Source: JAFGXT01 sp963677165 | GTDB lineage: Bacteria > Verrucomicrobiota > Lentisphaeria > Victivallales > SZUA-371 | Length of the DNA stretch: 64,000 nucleotides | Assembly (NCBI GenBank): GCA_963677165.2 | Contig: CAXXSX010000002.1 | Coordinates: 2,418,001-2,482,000 of the forward strand | Direction of reading: 5' to 3' | In this document: in pieces, positions 27,911-36,249 of the stretch | Layout of the letters: every line of letters starts with the position of its first letter | Numbering within the stretch: position 1 is the first letter of the stretch | Translations under genes and position numbers: made by a program | The notes under the pieces: generated by a model | Told to the model about the DNA's origin: nothing | Databases searched by the model: none | The model's input: only the letters and a program-made list of their open reading frames with translations

Positions 27911-28519
27911 ATGAAACTGTTGATTGTTGAAGATGATATAACATCAAGGCTGATGCTCAGGGGGATTCTCGCCAGAAATGGTTATAATGTAGTTGAAGCC
28001 GCTGACGGAGAGGAGGCCATGAAAATCATGGATTCTTCTGATTCTCCGATGCTGGCGGTAATTGACTGGGTTATGCCGGTGATGGACGGGATTACCCTGT
28101 GTCAGAAAATCCGTAAAAAGAAACAGAAAAATCCCCCTTATCTGATTATCCTTACAGCTAGAAATGAGCACAAAGATATTGTTGTCGGGTTGGAAGCAGG
28201 GGCGAATGATTATATCTCGAAACCGTATAATCCTGACGAGATCCTGGCTCGGATTGCAGTCGGCAGGCGAATGATCGAACTTCAATGCGAACTGACCGCA
28301 CGTGTTCACGAGCTTGAGTCCGCCCAAAAGTATATTGAAGAGCTACATGGAGTTCTGCCAATCTGCAGTCATTGCCACAAGGTCAGTCTGGACCGTAACA
28401 GCTGGAAAAAACTTGAGATGTATCTTACAGAACATTCTACTCTGAAGTTTAGTCACAGCGTGTGTCCTGAATGTATGGAAAAATATTATTCGGACCTTGA
28501 TGGCGACGGGAAAAAATAA
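27911..28519 (+). CDS. Response regulator with C-terminal cysteine (zinc-type) module
   Basis: 202 residues. Receiver at 1-120 with Asp52 (AVIDWVMPVMDG) and switch Lys (YISKPYNPDE). A coiled segment leads to a C-terminal module with CSHC and CPEC pairs (LPICSHCHKV, then FSHSVCPECMEKYY), a known attachment of receivers and kinases in environmental bacteria that looks like a four-Cys metal site. No DNA-binding domain is present. It is the last gene of the chemosensory locus, 21 bases after the other receiver, and its stop lies close to the convergent deacetylase gene at 28526. Confidence 0.88.
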   Translation: MKLLIVEDDITSRLMLRGILARNGYNVVEAADGEEAMKIMDSSDSPMLAVIDWVMPVMDGITLCQKIRKKKQKNPPYLIILTARNEHKDIVVGLEAGANDYISKPYNPDEILARIAVGRRMIELQCELTARVHELESAQKYIEELHGVLPICSHCHKVSLDRNSWKKLEMYLTEHSTLKFSHSVCPECMEKYYSDLDGDGKK

Positions 28520-28525
28520 TGCTGA

Positions 28526-29500
28526 TTACTGGCTGGAGTGGAGCCTGGTTACAGCCGGATAATTATCCTGAAGTTTCTTTAACGTACGATATCCGATCAG
28601 CTTTATTCCGCCATCGGTAATGGCTTTTCTGATTTCTGGATTAGTTGTAAATAGCTCTAATTCCTCGGCACGGGTGCGCCATGAGTTAGTAATCGCCTTT
28701 GTTTCCTGATTGGGTAGGGCCGGATGGATGTAAATTTCGGTTACTCCCGGTTTCAGATTCTTCAGTACTTTCAACCAGGTCTCTTTTAGAGTCATTCCGT
28801 TCCGGGCTTTTACTCCGTAAATTAGATAGTCCGGATAAACAATGCGGAAATTGTCCAGCATTGTCAGCAGTTTTTCCGCTTTATGCTGCTTCAATGTCTC
28901 AAGCGACGGCATTCGCAATGGAAGATTAAATTCTTTAGCCAGTCTGATATAATTTATTGCATACATCATTGAATACATCATGGCCCCCATATGCGAGTCG
29001 ATATGGGATATATTTATGCCTGATTTTAGAGCTTTTTCGATTTGTGCTTTTGCTTCGATGTATGCTTCAACGGCATTAGAGCTTTTATAAAGTTCAGGAA
29101 CTTCATGGTGCATATAACCATCTTTGTCGCGTAAACCGGGAGTTTTTTGGGCCGATGTCAACGGAGCCCAGCGATAACGTTTCCATTCGCTGGTGTGAGT
29201 CAGATGGACGCCGAAGTCAACATCGGGGTGTTTTAGGGCATACGCCTTAATTTCAGAAAACCAGGGACAGGGAACCATGATGGTGGACGATTGGACCAAT
29301 CCTTTATCCATTGATTTTATGATGGCCTGATTGGAACCATGACTCATTCCCGCGTCATCTGCATTGATAATGAGCAGTTTATCCGTCGGTTTGTAACCCA
29401 GCATCTGGTTTAAATATAATGCTTTCCGGGAGACTGTTGTCTGTTCTGAATACAAACAACCACACAGTACAAACAGTAATAAGACAAGACTTTGTTTCAT
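28526..29500 (-). CDS. YdjC/ChbG-type carbohydrate deacetylase, exported
   Basis: The protein begins MKQSLVLLLFVLCGC, a lipoprotein-like signal, and continues into a YdjC fold: LLIINADDAGMSHGSN (metal-binding Asp pair), DFGVHLTHT and SHIDSHMGAMM, which give the His and Asp ligands of the family. Members deacetylate chitooligosaccharides or remove N-acetyl groups in lipid and glycan metabolism. Start ATG at 29500 preferred over GTG 29506, which lies inside the end of the upstream gene. It directly follows the lipase-like lipoprotein gene and is convergent with the che locus. Confidence 0.85.
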   Translation of the reverse strand: MKQSLVLLLFVLCGCLYSEQTTVSRKALYLNQMLGYKPTDKLLIINADDAGMSHGSNQAIIKSMDKGLVQSSTIMVPCPWFSEIKAYALKHPDVDFGVHLTHTSEWKRYRWAPLTSAQKTPGLRDKDGYMHHEVPELYKSSNAVEAYIEAKAQIEKALKSGINISHIDSHMGAMMYSMMYAINYIRLAKEFNLPLRMPSLETLKQHKAEKLLTMLDNFRIVYPDYLIYGVKARNGMTLKETWLKVLKNLKPGVTEIYIHPALPNQETKAITNSWRTRAEELELFTTNPEIRKAITDGGIKLIGYRTLKKLQDNYPAVTRLHSSQ

Positions 29501-29502
29501 AT

Positions 29503-31386
29503 TCACTTTTTGAGAGTTTCCTTTGGTGCTGATGGGTTAAGCTCCTCATGATGTTTTCCTGTTTTCAGATGCATCAGCAGGATCGCTTTTATCGCCTGAA
29601 TTCCTTCCGGAGTATTGTGTACGCTGTGTCCGGACTTAATAATGTCTTCACTCTGGGCGTCAGCCAAATGGGAGCTTGAATAGGGAACAATTCCATCGGA
29701 ACCCCCTTTTTTTCCTGCCTCCTTCCGGTTTCCGACAATGGAGTGAAACGGGACATTGCTGTCAACATTCAGTGATGCCAGTATCATCAATGCTTTATTG
29801 CCGGGATCAAGGTTGTCAATGCCGGTCGCGATATAAATCGGATCGTCGTTATCTTTGATTCCGGTTTTAATCAAGACCTGTTTGCCTATTGCATGGACAT
29901 CAGTAACCAGTTTGTGTGGAAGCGTGATCAGCGATGATGCCCAGCGGGAAACCGACCATATTGCCATTTCGGAACCCCGGTGCGGCGCGGCTACGAATAT
30001 GGCTCGATCGATAAACGGAATACGATCAAAAACAATTGTTTCCATTAAGAATTGACGCTGAGCCGGAGTAATATCGAGCTTATCAATAGGTTTTTTTAGT
30101 AATTTTTTCGTAAAAGTGTCCTTGGAATTTTCGACCATACATTTCGAGAGGATTCCTCCCATGCTGTGACCGATGAGCACAGCACGGTTAAAATATGGAT
30201 TGTTATGATCCGGATCATAGTCCTTTTGAACTTTCAACAGGCTTTTTCGCAGCAGTGAGGCCGAGTAAAGAATAGGATTTCCGGTTGAATAGGAAAAGTA
30301 CCAAAACTGGTAATTCTGTCGAATTCGCCGGTCATCCAGCAGCACATTTATAGCCTGAGTCCAGGTTCGCGGATTTGACATTAGTCCGTGTACCAGGATC
30401 ACCGGAATTTTATCCTTCTGGAATGGAGCAATCATGAACAGTCCGTGACGGTTTTTTATTTCATCGGGAAAGAATAGCAGCCGAATTCCGCCGATTTCAG
30501 GCGGTTTCTCCATCATTTTTGCCAGCGGGGTGGTAATGTCCAAGCTCAATGGAACATCTCTATTATCAATTTTTGTAAATTCTTTTATCAGAGGATTATC
30601 GACAACAACAGTTACCTTATCAGGTTCTTTCCGGGTAAATTTAAATACTACGGTTAACGGGCATGGACTTTTCCTGGAAAGATATTCAAAATAAGTTTTT
30701 TTCGTTTTCGGATTATAATTATCGATCATTCCGAACATCGGGGCGCCAATCGCGTTGCGAAGCGAGTATGATATCATACCAGTCGGCATATATTCGTATG
30801 AGCTTTGGATTGATTTGAACATGGTCGGCGGATAGCCCATCTTACTCGTATCGAATTTGAATTCAACTTTGTTTTTGCCTTTTCCGGCAAAACATGACGT
30901 TTTTCCCTTGAGTAATTCCGGAACAATATTTTCAAACAGTGATGCCACTGAATAGTTATAATAAAGTCCTATTGTTCCAAGACGAGTTGGAAAACATTTT
31001 GCTGCTGGCATAACGTTTTTATCGAACAGGTAGAAATAGCTGTACCGGCAAACTCGAAATATCCATTTTTTCTTTTCTTCTCCAGAAGTATCCCGAGCTT
31101 GTAATGCGCAAACTTCCACTAAAGCGGAAAGGTCAGGACGCTGGTTCCCTTTATCGAATTTTGCCTTAATAATTTGAAACGTTTTTTCTGGATCATCTTC
31201 GGAAAGGTCCTCAAGCGCATTCGACACCAAATAACTATGGGTTACCAGGTCCGGTTCTTTTGCGGTAAGGGCGTTCTGGCTGTACATTTCCACCCATTGT
31301 TCCTTGCCGGTATGTTTCAAGCCGATGGAACTGCAGCCCGCTATAAATAATAATAATGTAAAAAAAATGATTCTATAAAGTTTCAT
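29503..31386 (-). CDS. Alpha/beta-hydrolase (lipase-like) lipoprotein
   Basis: From the ATG at 31386 the protein has 627 residues and starts with a signal ending LFIAGC, a good lipobox, so it should be anchored in the membrane. The upstream frame to 31497 adds a charged, unlikely N-terminus. The N-terminal half (about 20-285) is beta-rich and unassigned. The C-terminal half is an alpha/beta hydrolase with oxyanion motif PVILVHGLMSNPRTW and nucleophile Ser408 (LIGHSMGG); a candidate Asp and the SGHSVHNTPEG block near the C-terminus complete the triad. Substrate probably a lipid or ester, not determined. Its stop abuts the YdjC gene. Confidence 0.82.
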   Translation of the reverse strand: MKLYRIIFFTLLLFIAGCSSIGLKHTGKEQWVEMYSQNALTAKEPDLVTHSYLVSNALEDLSEDDPEKTFQIIKAKFDKGNQRPDLSALVEVCALQARDTSGEEKKKWIFRVCRYSYFYLFDKNVMPAAKCFPTRLGTIGLYYNYSVASLFENIVPELLKGKTSCFAGKGKNKVEFKFDTSKMGYPPTMFKSIQSSYEYMPTGMISYSLRNAIGAPMFGMIDNYNPKTKKTYFEYLSRKSPCPLTVVFKFTRKEPDKVTVVVDNPLIKEFTKIDNRDVPLSLDITTPLAKMMEKPPEIGGIRLLFFPDEIKNRHGLFMIAPFQKDKIPVILVHGLMSNPRTWTQAINVLLDDRRIRQNYQFWYFSYSTGNPILYSASLLRKSLLKVQKDYDPDHNNPYFNRAVLIGHSMGGILSKCMVENSKDTFTKKLLKKPIDKLDITPAQRQFLMETIVFDRIPFIDRAIFVAAPHRGSEMAIWSVSRWASSLITLPHKLVTDVHAIGKQVLIKTGIKDNDDPIYIATGIDNLDPGNKALMILASLNVDSNVPFHSIVGNRKEAGKKGGSDGIVPYSSSHLADAQSEDIIKSGHSVHNTPEGIQAIKAILLMHLKTGKHHEELNPSAPKETLKK

Positions 31387-31536
31387 AGTAAATAAAGTTT
31401 TAATTGTTATCCCCTTTTTCTCACCATATAACATAATATTGTATTTTTCAAACACGTTTTTTATACAGATATGGATTCTAAACCTCTTTATTACCATTTT
31501 TTATAAAAAGAATAATATTTTATTAAGTTTTAAGGG

Positions 31537-31564
31537 TTGACAAAGTAAAATTAGGAATTATTAT
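31537..31564 (+). promoter_or_regulatory. Promoter of the rubrerythrin gene
   Basis: TTGACA at 31537-31542 and TATTAT at 31559-31564 are spaced by 16 bases; five of six bases in the second match TATAAT. Transcription would begin near 31571, about 60 bases before the rubrerythrin start, which has AGGAGA a few bases upstream. Confidence 0.65.
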
Positions 31565-31631
31565 TAATTTTATAGTTTGCACACGAGGTACTATTCAACA
31601 CATAATTAACAAACAGAAACAGGAGAAAACT

Positions 31632-32207
31632 ATGTCTTCGGTAAAGGGAACTCAGACAGAAAAAAATTTGTTGGCTTCATTCGCAGGGGAATCTCAGGCG
31701 AGAACACGTTATACTTACTTTGCATCAGTTGCGAAGAAGGAAGGATATGAACAGATTTCAGCACTGTTCCTCGAAACTGCTGAAAATGAAAAAGAACACG
31801 CAAAGCGTTTCTTTAAAAGCCTGGAAGGTGGTGCTGTTGAAATTGTGGCAACCTATCCAGCTGGCGTGATTGGAACTACTGCTGAAAATCTGAAAGCCGC
31901 GGCAGAAGGCGAAAACGAAGAACATACCGTTCTTTATCCGGAAGCTGCTGATATTGCGGACAAGGAAGGTTTCCCGAAAATCGCTACGATGTTCCGCAAG
32001 ATTGCCAGTGTAGAAGTGGAGCATGAAAAACGTTACCTTAAACTTCTTGAAAATCTCGAATCAGGTAAAGTATTCAAGAAAGATACTCCAGTAAGATGGA
32101 AGTGTAGAAACTGTGGATATGTCCACGAAGGAACTGACGCTCCGGCTGTCTGTCCAACCTGTCTGCATCCGCAGGCATACTTCGAAATCAAGGAAGTCAA
32201 CTACTAA
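31632..32207 (+). CDS. Rubrerythrin
   Basis: The 191-residue protein has the ferritin-like di-iron four-helix bundle (ENEKEHAKRFFK, then SVEVEHEKRYLKLLE, two ExxH pairs plus GESQARTRYTYFA) and a C-terminal rubredoxin domain with CRNCG and CPTCLHP. Rubrerythrin reduces peroxide in anaerobes with electrons from the rubredoxin site, so the organism probably lives without oxygen or with little. It has its own promoter and is followed by a hairpin and a strong terminator shared with the convergent D123-family gene. Confidence 0.95.
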   Translation: MSSVKGTQTEKNLLASFAGESQARTRYTYFASVAKKEGYEQISALFLETAENEKEHAKRFFKSLEGGAVEIVATYPAGVIGTTAENLKAAAEGENEEHTVLYPEAADIADKEGFPKIATMFRKIASVEVEHEKRYLKLLENLESGKVFKKDTPVRWKCRNCGYVHEGTDAPAVCPTCLHPQAYFEIKEVNY

Positions 32208-32227
32208 TACCGTAATAGTCGGGATGA

Positions 32228-32254
32228 TATCGCTTACTGCTTGCAGAAGCGATA
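32228..32254 (+). promoter_or_regulatory. Hairpin after rubrerythrin
   Basis: TATCGCTT/AAGCGATA outer arms plus an inner CTGC/GCAG give a 12-bp stem with one bulged A and a TT loop, 21 bases after the stop. No U-tract follows, so it may stabilise the 3' end; the real terminator is at 32280. Confidence 0.5.
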
Positions 32255-32279
32255 GAAAGTTTAGTTTTACTTTGATATA

Positions 32280-32324
32280 AAAAATCCGTTGCGAAAGTCT
32301 TTTATTTCGTAACGGATTTTTTTA
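32280..32324. terminator. Bidirectional intrinsic terminator
   Basis: AAAAATCCGTT-g-CGAAA pairs with TTTCG-t-AACGGATTTTT around a short loop, giving a stem of about 15 bp with A-runs and T-runs on both sides. It lies between the stop of rubrerythrin and the stop of the convergent gene at 32336 and can end both. Confidence 0.85.
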
Positions 32325-32335
32325 CGCATGGAAAT

Positions 32336-33052
32336 TTAGAAAGAAACGTTTACGTCGCCCCTGATCTTAACCGGCGGGGACATGAGTTTGATTCCCAGCG
32401 GAATGTTCCATTCGATATCCCATTTGAGAAACAACAGCGGACTGGTGGGATTGCCCCAGGGATTGAAGTCAATAATGACAATTTCATCGCTGCTGGAAAT
32501 ATAAATGTCCATGACAATTTTATCGGTAGGAAGTACCCAGGCGATTTCTTCGACAAATTTCGTAGCCATTTCCCAGTATTTCTGTTTGATGCCCTCCAGA
32601 CGGCGGAAATGGCGGATTAGCCAGTATTGGCTCATGCCTTTGAGTTTTCGGTCGTAAATAAACAGCCGGAATTCACGAGTTTGATTCATACTGCGGAAGG
32701 GCCGCACCACAATGAATTCGGAACCGCGTGCCACGGCATCTTTGACTTTTGCGCTTTCACAAAGATAACGCCATGCACTTTTCGCTGAATAGACCGCGCC
32801 GCGCTTGCCATCAAAACGTTCTGTATCGGTCGGTGCGGCGAGGTCTACGGAAACAAAACTGTTGCCGCGGAAAGCCTTCATTGGTTCATTTAGGCGCTTT
32901 ATAACCCCTTTGGCGGTGGAACTGTTTGTGTCACCTTTTATAAGAGCTTCTTTTTCATCGTTACGCAGTTTTACAAAACTGGTCAGCAAGGTATGGTTGG
33001 CCAGCGACGGATACCAGTTAGGTATTTTACAGAATTCCGATGCTTCATCCAT
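32336..33052 (-). CDS. CDC123/D123-family ATP-grasp protein
   Basis: This 238-residue protein follows the eukaryotic translation-initiation regulator CDC123 (D123) along its whole length: IPNWYPSLANHTLL at 10-23, FVSVDLAAPTD at 66-76, EFRLFIYDRKLKGMSQ at 127-142, VMDIYISSSDE at 180-190 and IDFNPWGNPTSPLLF at 194-208. The last two match the family metal/ATP-binding end (DIY and IDFNPFG). D123 proteins are divergent ATP-grasp enzymes; human CDC123 assembles eIF2, while the bacterial members have no proven function. It is the last gene of a group with gltX and def, two translation genes, and starts 2 bases after the DUF1189-like gene ends. Confidence 0.85.
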   Translation of the reverse strand: MDEASEFCKIPNWYPSLANHTLLTSFVKLRNDEKEALIKGDTNSSTAKGVIKRLNEPMKAFRGNSFVSVDLAAPTDTERFDGKRGAVYSAKSAWRYLCESAKVKDAVARGSEFIVVRPFRSMNQTREFRLFIYDRKLKGMSQYWLIRHFRRLEGIKQKYWEMATKFVEEIAWVLPTDKIVMDIYISSSDEIVIIDFNPWGNPTSPLLFLKWDIEWNIPLGIKLMSPPVKIRGDVNVSF

Positions 33053-33054
33053 AA

Positions 33055-33957
33055 TTAGATATCTCCATCATCATCAATGGTTTTTGCCCGCATACGCTGA
33101 AATTTACTGAAGATAAACAGAAAATATCCCAGAAATGCGAACAGGTAAATAGTGCTGTAATCAAAATACGGCAGATCAAATGCCGGAAAAAATGATGCGA
33201 TAAGCAATGCCGGAAACGATGCGTAAACACCGATTACCCAGAGATTGCGGTATCTAAGCCCCGCCATGGCGGCTCCGCCGCCGAATGAATAACATCCGGT
33301 AAACAGAGTATTAAAGATTAATACGCAGAACAAGCCGCGCAAAAGCTCCATGAAATATGCGGAGAATAAGTATGAAAATAAAAAAGTCGAAGCCATCTGT
33401 GCAAGACTGCCGAAGACAAACGGACCCTTTGTATCATAGAATTCTTTTACCGTTGAGGTCATGAGACCGGCATCTTTCGGAGTTAAGTTGTCTGATGAGA
33501 ATCGCGAGAAAATTTTAGTTGTATAAATTAACGGGATTATTACAAAACTCTCGTTGGGTTGCTTGATCCACATTCCGGCAAAGCCCGGATTCCAAATAAT
33601 TCCGCGATTGAATTTTTTTGTGCCCAGTTCATTGGAAGAGAACTGATTGTCTGGGAAATAGGCCATGACATAACCGGGGACAATTTCCAGCAGGCGTTTT
33701 TGTCCGGGGGAAACTGTTGGTGAAAAGCCATGATCGGTATTATCGATGTTGCCGAATTCCTTATGGATGTCAGTAATAAGACGATCCTTGAACTTGACTG
33801 CCGGGAATATTTTGCAAAAAGTGACAAATCCAGCCAGCAGCATTACCAGAAACAGCAGGTGGAACAATACCCGTTTTATTGGCATATGGGTAAGTATGGG
33901 GAACATTGACGTACCACGACATACCGAAAAAAATATAGTAAAGAAATTTATTTTCAT
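33055..33957 (-). CDS. DUF1189-like integral membrane protein
   Basis: 300 residues. A hydrophobic segment near the N-terminus (about 28-50) is followed by an extracytoplasmic region of about 130 residues, then four further hydrophobic segments (about 185-210, 212-235, 245-265 and 270-290). The overall plan fits the DUF1189 family, whose function is not known, but the match is by layout and not by a strict motif. The start is uncertain: 33957 is the longest, with later ATG codons at 33906 and 33885, none with a clear ribosome site. It is between def and the D123-family gene. Confidence 0.6.
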   Translation of the reverse strand: MKINFFTIFFSVCRGTSMFPILTHMPIKRVLFHLLFLVMLLAGFVTFCKIFPAVKFKDRLITDIHKEFGNIDNTDHGFSPTVSPGQKRLLEIVPGYVMAYFPDNQFSSNELGTKKFNRGIIWNPGFAGMWIKQPNESFVIIPLIYTTKIFSRFSSDNLTPKDAGLMTSTVKEFYDTKGPFVFGSLAQMASTFLFSYLFSAYFMELLRGLFCVLIFNTLFTGCYSFGGGAAMAGLRYRNLWVIGVYASFPALLIASFFPAFDLPYFDYSTIYLFAFLGYFLFIFSKFQRMRAKTIDDDGDI

Positions 33958-33975
33958 ATCAGGAAAAATTCAATT

Positions 33976-34566
33976 TTATTTGTATCTGACAAAGTTATTA
34001 TTTTTGCCGCGTTTAACCATCAGGTCAACCTGCTTCTTCACCGTTTCCGTACTGTCTGGTGTAACTTTTTCTACAAACAAAGTTCCATTAAGGTGATCAA
34101 GTTCGTGCTGAATACATCTTGCAAGCAATCCGCCGCATTCCACTGTAACCATACCGTAACCGAGAATTTCAGTTTGGAACATGACCGTTGTGGGACGTTC
34201 GACCGGAGCGTAAAGGTCAGGTACACTGAGACAGCCTTCATCCGTTATGCTCTTTTCCGGTCCGAATGAGATAATTTGCGGGTTGATGATTACCATAGGC
34301 ATCATAGGCAGCAGCAAAGCTTCCCCTTGGGAAACCGGCTGATCCTTTGGAACTGTCGGTGGCAGTGCAAGCGCGACAATACGTTTGCCCACACCAACCT
34401 GGGGGCCGGCAAGGCCAATACCATCGAACGCGAACATTGTTTCAATCATCTTTTCGCCGAGTTCACTGATTTCCGGCGTAACTTTTTCAATTGGGGCAGC
34501 AATTGCCTTTAATACCGGAGCTCCATAGGTATATACCGGCATAACTTTCTTCTTAAATCCAAACAT
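33976..34566 (-). CDS. def: Peptide deformylase
   Basis: 196 residues with all three family motifs: GIGLAGPQVG at 49-58 (the usual Ala replaced by Gly), EGCLS at 110-114 with metal-binding Cys112, and QHELDHLNG at 153-161 with His154, Glu155 and His158. It removes formyl groups from new proteins. It lies 39 bases after gltX and 18 bases before the DUF1189-like gene on the same strand. An insertion of about 15 residues (PPTVPKDQPVSQGEALLLP) between motifs 1 and 2 is longer than in E. coli. Confidence 0.95.
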   Translation of the reverse strand: MFGFKKKVMPVYTYGAPVLKAIAAPIEKVTPEISELGEKMIETMFAFDGIGLAGPQVGVGKRIVALALPPTVPKDQPVSQGEALLLPMMPMVIINPQIISFGPEKSITDEGCLSVPDLYAPVERPTTVMFQTEILGYGMVTVECGGLLARCIQHELDHLNGTLFVEKVTPDSTETVKKQVDLMVKRGKNNNFVRYK

Positions 34567-34605
34567 TATCTGTTGTTGCCTCTTTTAAGTATCAATATAT
34601 TTTAT

Positions 34606-36192
34606 TCAAAAATTATTCGCATAATACAGGCCAAGCTTTTCAATGCGTTCAGTCATACGCTCTTTGCCGATCAGCGCTAACGTTGAATACAGGTCGGCGC
34701 CGGAATTTGTGCCGCTTGCCGCCAGACGTAAAGGTTGATTTAACTTGCCTTCATCAAGTCCGCATTCAGCTTCAATTTTACGTATGCCTGCTTCAACCGC
34801 TTCCGGAGTATAATTGACTATTTCTGGCAGTGCGGCCCGATAAGATTTCAGGGCGGTACGTATTTCCTCGTTCTTAAGCTGTTTGCGAATTGGTTTGTCA
34901 TTGTATTCCAGATCATCTGAAAAGAAATATTTCCAGCCTGCAATGTTATCAGCCTGACGGGTACGCGACTGCATCAGCTGTGCAACTTCCGCAAAACCGG
35001 GTGAAGACGGATCAATACCGAAATTACCCGCATACGTTTCGCTCCATTTTACAAAATTTTCTGGAGACATCTCAGAAATATAAAGTCCGTTCATATTACT
35101 GAGTTTTGTATAGTCGAACTGAGCAGGAGAACTTTTTACCCGGTCAAGCGTGAAAGCTTCCACCATTTCGGCTCTAGTCATCTTTTCGCGGTCATCGCCG
35201 GGAGACCAGCCCAGAAGAGAAAGATAATTGAACAGAGCATCAGACAGATACCCTTTGCTGCGGAAATCACCAACAAAGGCATCGCCATCGCGTTTGCTGA
35301 ACGGTTTACCTGCACTGTTAACGATCATTGGCATATGAGCATATTGCGGAACTTCGTAACCAAGACAGTGAAACAGGAAAATATGACGATAGGTGTTTTC
35401 CACATGGTCGTCACCGCGAACGATATGAGTAATATTCTGGAATGCGTCATCACAAACGTTCGCCAGATGAAATACCGGAGTGCCGTTGCTGCGGACGATT
35501 ACCAGGTCTTTCATGCTGTCAAGCGGTTTTGCCAGTTCACCTTTAATGATATCTTTAAAAAATACTTCGCGGCGGGTAAATGATATTTTTGTACAATTTT
35601 CAAATGCAAAGTCTTTTCCGGCAAAAACATCATCGATATTTTTACTCAGGTCAAAAATACATTTACCCTCAGCGTCAAATGCCTGGAGATCTTGAAATCC
35701 TGCCAGTGAGGCTGCTGCGGGCATCGGTTTACCCTTACGGCTGGGCTGGGCAAACTCCACGCCAGAGGCCGATACGGTTAGAGGCACTTCCGGATGCAGT
35801 TCAACGTTTACATTGCCGATTGTTCTTACCGACGGGATATTATCAGTGTTCCACGGAATGCGGAAAAGCATCGGAGCCTTGCCATCTTCGCCGGGTTTAC
35901 CATAGTAGGCGTTGTTGTCATCAAGCAGTTTTTGTGCTGCTTCCATATGGTTTCTCGTTCGTGAAGTCTGGTAAAGAACATCTCCATCGTAGTCCATACC
36001 AAGCCACTGCATGCACTCAAACATGGCATCAATGGCCTCACGGGTGGAACGTTCGATATCGGTGTCTTCCACACGCAGAAGAAATTCTCCTCCGGTATGT
36101 CTGGCGTGCAGCCAGTTAAAGATAGCTGTTCTGATATTACCGATGTGGACCTTCCCGGTAGGAGAAGGCGCGAATCTTAATCTTATTGACAT
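34606..36192 (-). CDS. gltX: Glutamyl-tRNA synthetase
   Basis: 528 residues, class I synthetase. The N-terminus RFAPSPTGKVHIGNIRTAIFNW contains the HIGH-type motif as HIGN, then RVEDTDIERS for glutamate binding, HLANVCDD and IVRGDDHVENT, and KPFSKRDGD as the KMSKS-type loop (SKRDG). The C-terminal anticodon-binding domain follows from about 360. Compared with E. coli GltX it is about 57 residues longer, mainly by an insertion near residues 110-180. It charges tRNA-Glu. It is downstream of the TolC-like gene (57-base gap) and upstream of def. Confidence 0.96.
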   Translation of the reverse strand: MSIRLRFAPSPTGKVHIGNIRTAIFNWLHARHTGGEFLLRVEDTDIERSTREAIDAMFECMQWLGMDYDGDVLYQTSRTRNHMEAAQKLLDDNNAYYGKPGEDGKAPMLFRIPWNTDNIPSVRTIGNVNVELHPEVPLTVSASGVEFAQPSRKGKPMPAAASLAGFQDLQAFDAEGKCIFDLSKNIDDVFAGKDFAFENCTKISFTRREVFFKDIIKGELAKPLDSMKDLVIVRSNGTPVFHLANVCDDAFQNITHIVRGDDHVENTYRHIFLFHCLGYEVPQYAHMPMIVNSAGKPFSKRDGDAFVGDFRSKGYLSDALFNYLSLLGWSPGDDREKMTRAEMVEAFTLDRVKSSPAQFDYTKLSNMNGLYISEMSPENFVKWSETYAGNFGIDPSSPGFAEVAQLMQSRTRQADNIAGWKYFFSDDLEYNDKPIRKQLKNEEIRTALKSYRAALPEIVNYTPEAVEAGIRKIEAECGLDEGKLNQPLRLAASGTNSGADLYSTLALIGKERMTERIEKLGLYYANNF

Positions 36193-36249
36193 ATTATGAT
36201 ATTACTATTTTGATTTGTTATATTTTATGAATGATCAAAGGCTTGAGAA

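Noticed and set aside
27494..28519. The two receivers as a DNA-binding response regulator pair
   Set aside because: Neither has a helix-turn-helix output domain.
35580..36119. 179-codon + strand frame
   Set aside because: Antisense to gltX, whose motifs are unmistakable; low-quality composition.
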